A DNA stretch of 17,515 bases. Origin: JANNHP01 sp031404455. GTDB taxonomy: Bacteria; Planctomycetota; JAJSAM01; JAJVHW01. The notes beneath the pieces were generated by a model. The model searched no databases, was not told the origin of the DNA, and was given only the letters and a program-made list of their open reading frames with translations. How positions within the stretch are numbered: position 1 is the first letter of the stretch; each line of letters starts with the position of its first letter. Positions 6,574-12,555 of this stretch are shown here, piece by piece. The stretch spans positions 1 to 17,515 of the forward strand of contig JANNHP010000173.1 in NCBI GenBank assembly GCA_031404455.1, in the 5' to 3' direction. The translations under genes and the position numbers were made by a program.

Positions 6574-7725
6574 GTGAACTCGTACCCCATCCGGCCGCTC
6601 CTCGCCACGGGCGCGCGCATCGCTGAGCTCGCGGCGAAGGCTCCGAAGCTCCCGCGGATCGACGTCGACGACCGGACGGCCGCCGACCTCGAGCTGCTCG
6701 GCAACGGCGGCTTCTCCCCGCTCACCGGGTTCCTGGCGAAGGCCGACTACGACTCGGTCGTCCTCAGGATGCGCCTCGCGTCGGGCGAGCCCTGGTCGAT
6801 TCCGATCACCCTCGCCGTCACGAAGGAGCAGTCGGACGCGATCCCGGGCGACGAGGCGGCGCTCTGGGTGAAGGGCCGCCCGGTCGCGGTCGTCCGGATC
6901 GAGGAGCGGTTCGGGTACGACAAGGCGCGCGAGGCGCAGAACGTCTTCCGCACCGAGGACACGGCGCACCCGGGCGTCGCGGCGCTCATGCGCCAGGGCG
7001 ACGTCCTCCTCGGCGGCCCGGTCGAGGTGATCGCCGCCGACATCAACACGACGTTCGCGAAGTACCGCCTCACGCCCTCAGAGACCCGCGCGGAGTTCGC
7101 GGCGCGGGGCTGGAAGCGGATCGTGGCGTTCCAGACGCGCAACCCCATCCACCGCGCCCACGAGTACCTCACCAAGTGCGCGCTCGAGATGGTGGACGGC
7201 CTCCTCATCCACCCGCTCGTCGGCGAGACCAAGGGCGACGACATCCCGGCCGACGTGCGGATGCGCTGCTACGAAGTGCTGATGGAGAACCACTACCCGA
7301 AGGCGCGCGTCATGCTGTCGGTCTTCCCCGCGGCGATGCGTTACGCCGGGCCGCGCGAGGCGATCTTCCACGCGCTCGTGCGGCGCAACTACGGCGTCAC
7401 GCACTTCATCGTGGGCCGCGACCACGCGGGCGTGGGCAACTACTACGGCACCTACGACGCCCAGCGGATCTTCGAGGAGTTCGCGGACGGCGAGCTCGGC
7501 ATCCAGCCGGTCTTCTTCGAGCACACGTTCTTCTGCAGGCAGTGCGGGTGGATCGCGTCGGACAAGACGTGCCACCACGATCCGTCGGAGCGCGTCGCCC
7601 CGTCGGGGACCAAGGTGCGCGAGATGCTCCGGGAAGGCCTCGAGCCGCCGCCCGAGTTCTCGCGTCCCGCCGTGGCCCGCATCCTGATCGACGCGATGCG
7701 CGCGGCGCCCGCCGCGCCGAAATGA
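6574..7725 (+). CDS. sat: ATP sulfurylase (sulfate adenylyltransferase)
   Basis: Makes adenosine 5'-phosphosulfate (APS) and pyrophosphate from ATP and sulfate; cytoplasmic, the first step of sulfate activation. The protein is 383 residues, normal for the single-chain bacterial Sat rather than CysD/CysN. The PUA-like N-terminal domain runs from about 1 to 165 (LLGNGGFSPLTGFL at 41-54). The catalytic domain has QTRNPIHRAHE (187-197) with the two active-site histidines H193 and H196, then VGRDHAGVGNYYGTYDAQ (280-297). CRQCGWIASDKTCHH (321-335) is a Cys/His cluster resembling the zinc site of some bacterial enzymes. The start is GTG 6574 with AGG 7 nt upstream. The frame stays open to the left only because of GC bias. 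There is no fused APS kinase domain, since cysC follows after 22 bp. Confidence 0.96.
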   Translation: MNSYPIRPLLATGARIAELAAKAPKLPRIDVDDRTAADLELLGNGGFSPLTGFLAKADYDSVVLRMRLASGEPWSIPITLAVTKEQSDAIPGDEAALWVKGRPVAVVRIEERFGYDKAREAQNVFRTEDTAHPGVAALMRQGDVLLGGPVEVIAADINTTFAKYRLTPSETRAEFAARGWKRIVAFQTRNPIHRAHEYLTKCALEMVDGLLIHPLVGETKGDDIPADVRMRCYEVLMENHYPKARVMLSVFPAAMRYAGPREAIFHALVRRNYGVTHFIVGRDHAGVGNYYGTYDAQRIFEEFADGELGIQPVFFEHTFFCRQCGWIASDKTCHHDPSERVAPSGTKVREMLREGLEPPPEFSRPAVARILIDAMRAAPAAPK

Positions 7726-7747
7726 CCCCGGTTCCCGGAGCAACCCC

Positions 7748-8281
7748 ATGAACGACCCTGGTTTCGTGATCTGGTTCACCGGCCTCTCGGGCGCCGGGAA
7801 GTCCACCATCGCCGAGGAGCTCGAGCGCGAGTTCCAGCGCCGCCGCGTCAACTACGAGATCCTCGACGGCGACGTCGTCCGCACGCACCTGTCGAAGGGC
7901 CTCGGATTCAGCAAGCCCGACCGCGACACGAACATCCGGCGGATCGGCTGGGTGGCGCGAACGCTGGCGAAGCACGGCTGCATCTGCGTCTGCGCGGCGA
8001 TCAGCCCGTACCGCGAGATCCGCGACGAGATCCGCCGGGAGACCCCGCGCTTCGTCGAGGTGTTCGTCGACACCCCCCTCGCGGTGTGCGAGCAGCGCGA
8101 CGTGAAGGGCCTCTACAAGAAGGCCCGCGCTGGGGAACTGAAGGAGTTCACCGGGATCAGCGACCCCTACGAGGCGCCGCTCCATCCGGAGGTCGTCTGC
8201 CTCACGCACCAGGAGACCGTGGCCGAGAGCGCCGCCAAGATCCTGCGAAAGTGCGAGGAACTCGGCTACCTGCGTCAGTAG
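7748..8281 (+). CDS. cysC: Adenylyl-sulfate (APS) kinase
   Basis: Phosphorylates APS to PAPS, the sulfate donor for sulfotransferases and the substrate of PAPS reductase. The 177-residue length is typical. P-loop GLSGAGKST (12-20), LDGDVVRTHL (39-48), GFSKPDRDTNIRRIGWVA (53-70). AAISPYR (83-89) carries the serine (S86) that is phosphorylated in some family members. FVDTPLAVCEQRDVKGLYKK (106-125) and GISDPYEAP (136-144) complete the family pattern. ATG 7748 is preceded by GGAG with 7-nt spacing. Close coupling to sat shows a complete sulfate-to-PAPS module. Whether PAPS feeds assimilation or sulfation of a polymer cannot be told here. Confidence 0.96.
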   Translation: MNDPGFVIWFTGLSGAGKSTIAEELEREFQRRRVNYEILDGDVVRTHLSKGLGFSKPDRDTNIRRIGWVARTLAKHGCICVCAAISPYREIRDEIRRETPRFVEVFVDTPLAVCEQRDVKGLYKKARAGELKEFTGISDPYEAPLHPEVVCLTHQETVAESAAKILRKCEELGYLRQ

Positions 8282-8339
8282 AAACTCGCACGCGTCCGAC
8301 CGCCTCGCAGCGGGTCGACGAGGAGGCAGCGGCCAGTTC

Positions 8340-9494
8340 GTGGCGACCGACGATCCTGATCCGCCGCCCCCGGGGCGCATGTCACTCCTCGTGCTCGACC
8401 CGGTGGGGGCCGAGGGCTGGGGCGGCGTCGAGCGCTGGCTCTCGGACGTGTCCGAGGGCCTGCGCGCCCGCGGTCACCGCGTGTCCATCGCCGGTCGGCC
8501 CGGTTCCCTCTGGATGCGGCGCGCGGGCGACGCGGGCTTCCCGCTGTGCGAGGTCCCGCTCCGGGGCGACTTCCAGCTCGACCAGGCCTACAGGCTGTCG
8601 CGGTTCATGCAGCACCAGGCCGTGGACGTCGTCGCGACGAAGCTCCACCGCGGGATCCGCGTGTCGGGCTTCGCGGCGAAGTTCGCGGGGCACCCGCCGG
8701 TCGTCTCGTTCATGGGTCTCGTCGAGACGCGGCCGGGGCTGCGCTACCGGCTCACGTACGAGCTCTTCCTCGACCGGGTCGTGACGCTCACCGAGAAGAT
8801 GCGCGCGGAGGTCATCACGAGCGGCTCGCTCGATCCCGCCCGCGTGGTCGCGATCCCGTACGGCATCCGCGTGGCGGACTTCGACCAGCCGGAATCCGCG
8901 GGCCTCGCCGTGCGGCGGGAACTCGGGATCGCGCCCGGCGCGCCGGTCGTGCTCGCGATCGGGCGGCTCCATCTGCAGAAGCGGTTCGACCTGCTGTTCG
9001 ACGCATTCGCGCGCGTGCGCGCGAGGCTCCCCTCTGCGACGCTGCTCCTCACGGGCCACGGGCGCCTCCTCCCGGAGCTCGAGGTGCACATCGACCGTCT
9101 CGGAATCCGCCCGTCCGTCCGGCTCCTCGGATTCCGAAGCGACGTGGCGCGCGTGCTCAGCGCTGCGGACTGTCTCGCGATGAGCAGCGACTTCGAGGGC
9201 CTGCCGATGGTCGTCCTCGAGGCGATGGCCGCCGCGCGGCCCGTGGTGTCGACCGCGGTCGGGTCGGTCGACGCCGAGGTGACCTCCGGCGTCACGGGGT
9301 ACCTGGTGGAGAAGGGCGACGTCGCCGGTCTCGCGGACGCACTCGTCCGCGTGTTCACCTCGCCCGACCGCGGCCGCGCGATGGGGCTCGCAGGCCGCGA
9401 GAAGGTCGCCGCGGAGTTCCCGCTCGCGCGCTGCGTCGAGGAGACCGAGCGCTACCTGCTCAGCATCCGGCGCAGCGCGCGGACTCCCGGGTGA
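8340..9494 (+). CDS. GT4 family glycosyltransferase
   Basis: Retaining GT-B fold enzyme, 384 residues from GTG 8340. N-terminal Rossmann domain: LLVLDPVGAEGWGGVERWL (16-34) with the acceptor-side GGVE. C-terminal donor domain: VLAIGRLHLQKRFDLLFDAF (204-223), LTGHGRLLPEL (237-247), and SSDFEGLPMVVLEAMAAARP (282-301) with the EX7E pair E286/E294. AVGSV...VTGYLVEKGD (306-327) is also typical. It probably adds a hexose to a lipid-linked surface glycan. The start is uncertain: GAGGAGG lies about 13 nt before GTG 8340, too far to be ideal, and ATG 8379 would begin MSLLVLDP, the usual beginning for this family. Its stop is 7 bp before the PHP gene start. Confidence 0.9.
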   Translation: MATDDPDPPPPGRMSLLVLDPVGAEGWGGVERWLSDVSEGLRARGHRVSIAGRPGSLWMRRAGDAGFPLCEVPLRGDFQLDQAYRLSRFMQHQAVDVVATKLHRGIRVSGFAAKFAGHPPVVSFMGLVETRPGLRYRLTYELFLDRVVTLTEKMRAEVITSGSLDPARVVAIPYGIRVADFDQPESAGLAVRRELGIAPGAPVVLAIGRLHLQKRFDLLFDAFARVRARLPSATLLLTGHGRLLPELEVHIDRLGIRPSVRLLGFRSDVARVLSAADCLAMSSDFEGLPMVVLEAMAAARPVVSTAVGSVDAEVTSGVTGYLVEKGDVAGLADALVRVFTSPDRGRAMGLAGREKVAAEFPLARCVEETERYLLSIRRSARTPG

Positions 9495-9501
9495 TGGGGG
9501 C

Positions 9502-10371
9502 GTGATCGAGCACTGCGACCTGCACGTCCACTCGACGTCGTCGGACGGCACGGTCGCGCCCGCCGAGGTCGTGCGGCGCGCGAAAGAGGCGAAGCTCGCC
9601 GCGGTCGCGCTGACGGACCACGACACGTTCGCCGGCATCCCCGAGGCGCTCGACGCGGGCCTGAGACTCGGCATCCGCGTCGTCCCCGGGATCGAGCTCT
9701 CGCTGCCGCACAGCGGAACCTTCCACATGATCGGCGTGAGCGTGGATCCGATGAGCGCGCGTCTCGTCGCCGTCGCCGATCTGCTGAACGACGGCCGCGG
9801 TCCGCGCAACCGCGAGATCGTGGCGAAGCTTGCGGCGCTCGGCGTCGAGTTGACGATCGAAGAAGTGGAGGCCGAGGCGGGCGGCGACGTCATAGCGCGG
9901 CCGCACTTCGCACGCGTCCTCGTGAGGAAGCGCGTCGTCGGTTCGCTCCAGGAGGCGTTCGACCGCTTCCTGAAGAAGGGTGCCCCCGCCTACGCCGACC
10001 GGCCGCGCGTGGAACTCGCGGAGGCGATCGGCGCCATCCGCGACGCGGGCGGCGCGAGCGTCCTCTGCCACCCGTTCACGCTCGGATTCGACGACGACGA
10101 GCCGATGCTCGCGGAGTTGCGCCGCCTCGCCGCCGCCGGACTCGACGCCGTCGAGGTGCGCTGCGGTCGCTCGACGCCGAAGGAGATCGCGCGGTGGGAG
10201 GGACTCGCGCAGGACGCCGGGCTCCTGCCGTCGGGCGGCTCGGACTTCCACGGCGACAACAAGCCCGACCTCAAGATCGGCACCGGTCGCGGGAAGATGC
10301 GCATCCCGCTCGCGTGGCTCGAGGCCCTCGAGGAGCGCGCGAGACAGCGCGTCAGAGACCGTCCGGCCTGA
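9502..10371 (+). CDS. PHP-domain phosphoesterase (nucleoside bisphosphate phosphatase/RNase AM-like)
   Basis: Metal-dependent phosphoesterase of 289 residues, like YciV/TrpH proteins and the 3',5'-nucleoside bisphosphate phosphatases of the PHP superfamily. All the expected metal ligands are visible: DLHVHSTSSDG (H8, H10, D15), LTDHDT (H40), PGIELS (E65), FHMIGV (H75), RPHFA (H135), LCHPF (H190) and GGSDFHG (D248, H250). The insert of about 90-185 holds the helical AMP-binding-type subdomain. Characterised relatives hydrolyse PAP to AMP or trim RNA from the 5' end. Next to sat and cysC the PAP activity would make sense, but this is inference. Start GTG 9502 follows a G-rich stretch 7 bp after the GT4 stop. 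The 3' end overlaps the convergent lipoprotein gene by 20 bp. Confidence 0.88.
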   Translation: MIEHCDLHVHSTSSDGTVAPAEVVRRAKEAKLAAVALTDHDTFAGIPEALDAGLRLGIRVVPGIELSLPHSGTFHMIGVSVDPMSARLVAVADLLNDGRGPRNREIVAKLAALGVELTIEEVEAEAGGDVIARPHFARVLVRKRVVGSLQEAFDRFLKKGAPAYADRPRVELAEAIGAIRDAGGASVLCHPFTLGFDDDEPMLAELRRLAAAGLDAVEVRCGRSTPKEIARWEGLAQDAGLLPSGGSDFHGDNKPDLKIGTGRGKMRIPLAWLEALEERARQRVRDRPA

Positions 10372-10382
10372 CGCTCTCGCGC
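10337..10382. terminator. Bidirectional hairpin in the overlapping 3' ends of the PHP and lipoprotein genes
   Basis: Inner stem of 7 bp (GCGTCAG 10349-10355 with CTGACGC 10368-10374) and outer stem of 8 bp (GCGCGAGA 10337-10344 with TCTCGCGC 10375-10382), separated by a 4-nt left bulge. The minus-strand stop (complement of TCA 10352-10354) and the plus-strand TGA (10369-10371) sit at mirrored positions in the inner stem. No T-run follows. Confidence 0.55.
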
Positions 10383-10708
10383 TGGCGCCGCAGGTAGTCC
10401 GAGATCTTCCGCTGCATCTCGGGCGTCGCAACGACCACGATCGCGTTTCCGTGCTCCGTCACCGTCGCGCCGGGATCGTCGCCGCCGTGGATGAACACGA
10501 CGAGTTCGCGCACCTCGTCCGCGAGCCCGCTCACTGCTCTCGCGTCGCCCGGCGGCGACACGATGTCGCGCACGTCGTGGATCTGGATGACCGGCGCCGC
10601 GGGCGTTCGCGCCGACGGCGCGGGGCCGGGCGTGCGCGGAACGTACTCGGTCGAAGCGCAGGCCGAGAGGACGAGCAGCACCGAGGTCGCGAGGAACTGG
10701 TTGCGCAT
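10352..10708 (-). CDS. Small lipoprotein with secretin-adjacent (DVRD-type) domain
   Basis: Lipoprotein of 118 residues. From ATG 10708 the signal is MRNQFLATSVLLVLSAC, with a good lipobox LSAC at C17. A GTG at 10735 would put nine polar residues before it and is less likely. After a Pro/Ala-rich linker (23-39), IQIHDVRDIVSPPGD (41-55) and NAIVVVATPEMQRKISDYLR (88-107) form a small alpha/beta domain. This pattern matches the short domain found in planctomycetal type II secretin-related proteins (YDVRDL ... VVTQTPE.H..I..LL), here alone without the secretin barrel. It may be a periplasmic partner of a secretion or envelope complex; the match is from memory. It is the last gene of the minus-strand run, 34 bp after the repeat protein. 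Confidence 0.75.
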   Translation of the reverse strand: MRNQFLATSVLLVLSACASTEYVPRTPGPAPSARTPAAPVIQIHDVRDIVSPPGDARAVSGLADEVRELVVFIHGGDDPGATVTEHGNAIVVVATPEMQRKISDYLRRQRESVRPDGL

Positions 10709-10742
10709 GCTCCGAGCGTCGGCGCCCGGAGTCACCGCAAGG

Positions 10743-12542
10743 TCACTTCTTCTCTTCGGGATCGTCTCGCTTCATCTCGTTCCCGTCCGGCGCCTTCACC
10801 CGCGGCGGCGCGGGAGTGCGGGGCACGGGCGGGGACAGGTCCTCGAGTTCGATCTCGAAGTCGAGCGTGTACTCGTCCTTGCCCGCCTCGACCTCGAGGT
10901 CCTGCTCGTCGGTCGAGATGCCGTCGGGGGCGGTCGCTCCGACCGTGATGCCCTCGGAGCGCGGAAGATACGGGAACTCGTACCGGCCGTCGGCGTCCGT
11001 GCGGATCTCGAGTTCGAGATCGTCGAAGGCCTGGTTGTCGGGTGCCGCGATCGTGATCGTGACGACCGCGTCGGGGATGGCCCTGCGCTCCGAGTTGCGG
11101 ACCATGCCGTGCACGCGCACCGGCTTCTTCGCCACGAGCCGGATCGGGTCGCCCGCCTGGTAGTCGTCGGGATAGGCGCGCACCAGCGAGTAGCCGGCCT
11201 TGAAGCCGTAGAGCGAGCAGCGCGGACCGTCGAACTCGAAGGAGTACTTCAGCTTCCCCTCGCCGTCGGTCGTCGCGGCCTTCATCGAACGGAGCGAGTC
11301 GTACCTCTCGTCGGAGTTGACGGTGTAGAAGTCCATCCCCGCGACGGGACGGCCGTCCTCGTCCACGACTTCGATCGGCGTCTCGACCGCCGCCTCGAAA
11401 CGGATCGTCTCGTCCTTCGTGAGGTCGTTCTTGTCGATCGTGACGGGCTCGTCGCCGAGCGAGATCACCCCGAACGCCATCCCGTTCAGCACCCAGCGCC
11501 CGGCCGGAATGCCCTGGAAGTCGACGTGGCCCTCGGCGTTCGTGCGGCCTATGACGTAGGTGTACGTGTCCTCGCAGAAGAGCACGATCTCGGCGCCCGC
11601 GATCGGATCGCCTTCGTCGAGGCGGCGCGCCGCGCCGGCGTCGCCGGCCGACTCGAGCAGCGCCTTCACGCGCATGAACGTGCCGCGCGGCATGCGAAGC
11701 GTGTACGGCGGAGAGTCGCCGCCCGACACCCGGAACCGGCTCTCGAAGAGCGGCGTCTTGCCCTTCGCCGAGACGCTGAGCTGATAGAAGCCCGGCGAGA
11801 CGCCCTCGACGAAGAACGTGCCGTCGGCGCCGGTGATCGTGGTGTAGCGCTTCGCCCCGCTGTCGAACGAGACGCGGGCGCCCTCGACCGGGATGCTCTC
11901 GACCTCGGTGATGACCGTGCCCTTGACGCCCGCGGCGAGGCCGAGCGTGAGCTCGAGACGCTGACCCGAGCGGACCTCGACGGCCGTGGCGGAGCCCACG
12001 CCCTCCTTCGCGGCCGTCAGACGGAACGGTCCGATGCCCACGTGGGGCGGGAGCGTGAGGACGAACCGCCCGTCGTCGCCCGTCTCGCACCCGGCGAGTT
12101 CCGAGGACTCGGCGCCCGAGGACTCGGCGCCTCCGCCGGTCCACGTCGCAAGGGGGCGCGGGAGGTCCCACTCCTCGGTCGTGATGTAGACGATCTGGTT
12201 CAGCTTGCGGATCTCATCCATGTCCGCGGGGACGTCGGGCTGTCCGGGCTTGGTCGGGGCGAAGATCGCGACGTGCGCGACCGGCACGGGCTTCCCGTCG
12301 GGACCGTGGACGACGCCGTTGATCTCGGCGCGAGGCGGGGGCATCGAAGGCCTGTGCGGATCGCGTCCGGGACGCCGGGTCGGGCCCTTCTGCTCCGGGG
12401 GCTTCGGCTTCGCGGCCGCAGGCTTGACCGGCGCGTCGGGCGGGGGAGGGGCCTCCGCGTTCATCATGAAGTAGACGATCGCGCCGCCGAGAGCGGCGAT
12501 CAGCACGAGCCAGGCGGCGAGGAGGCCATTGGATGTCTTCAT
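10743..12542 (-). CDS. Membrane-anchored protein with five carboxypeptidase-regulatory-like domains
   Basis: Protein of 599 residues with one N-terminal membrane helix (6-27, LLAAWLVLIAALGG...) and a Pro/Lys-rich linker (30-72). Five beta-sandwich repeats of the CarboxypepD_reg/transthyretin-like type follow: about 73-182, 205-265, 288-358, 388-455 and 474-540. Each shows the pattern G.V.....PV.GA.V...T..DG.F...GL.PG.Y, for example IPVEGARVSF with ADGTFFVEGVSPGFYQLSV. The C-terminus is acidic and basic (KAPDGNEMKRDDPEEKK). Such domains usually act as extracytoplasmic adhesive or structural modules. No enzymatic domain is visible. Start ATG 12542 is chosen because GGAG lies 6 nt upstream; the TTG at 12554 has no such site. 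It begins 13 bp after the TPR gene stop. Confidence 0.85.
   Translation of the reverse strand: MKTSNGLLAAWLVLIAALGGAIVYFMMNAEAPPPPDAPVKPAAAKPKPPEQKGPTRRPGRDPHRPSMPPPRAEINGVVHGPDGKPVPVAHVAIFAPTKPGQPDVPADMDEIRKLNQIVYITTEEWDLPRPLATWTGGGAESSGAESSELAGCETGDDGRFVLTLPPHVGIGPFRLTAAKEGVGSATAVEVRSGQRLELTLGLAAGVKGTVITEVESIPVEGARVSFDSGAKRYTTITGADGTFFVEGVSPGFYQLSVSAKGKTPLFESRFRVSGGDSPPYTLRMPRGTFMRVKALLESAGDAGAARRLDEGDPIAGAEIVLFCEDTYTYVIGRTNAEGHVDFQGIPAGRWVLNGMAFGVISLGDEPVTIDKNDLTKDETIRFEAAVETPIEVVDEDGRPVAGMDFYTVNSDERYDSLRSMKAATTDGEGKLKYSFEFDGPRCSLYGFKAGYSLVRAYPDDYQAGDPIRLVAKKPVRVHGMVRNSERRAIPDAVVTITIAAPDNQAFDDLELEIRTDADGRYEFPYLPRSEGITVGATAPDGISTDEQDLEVEAGKDEYTLDFEIELEDLSPPVPRTPAPPRVKAPDGNEMKRDDPEEKK
12103..12132 (-). 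repeat. 15-bp tandem repeat, two copies
   Basis: GAGGACTCGGCGCCC (12103-12117) followed by GAGGACTCGGCGCCT (12118-12132), in frame within the repeat-protein gene. It gives GAESSGAESSE, a short acidic linker in the first domain. Confidence 0.8.
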
Positions 12543-12555
12543 CGGTCGCTCCAAC

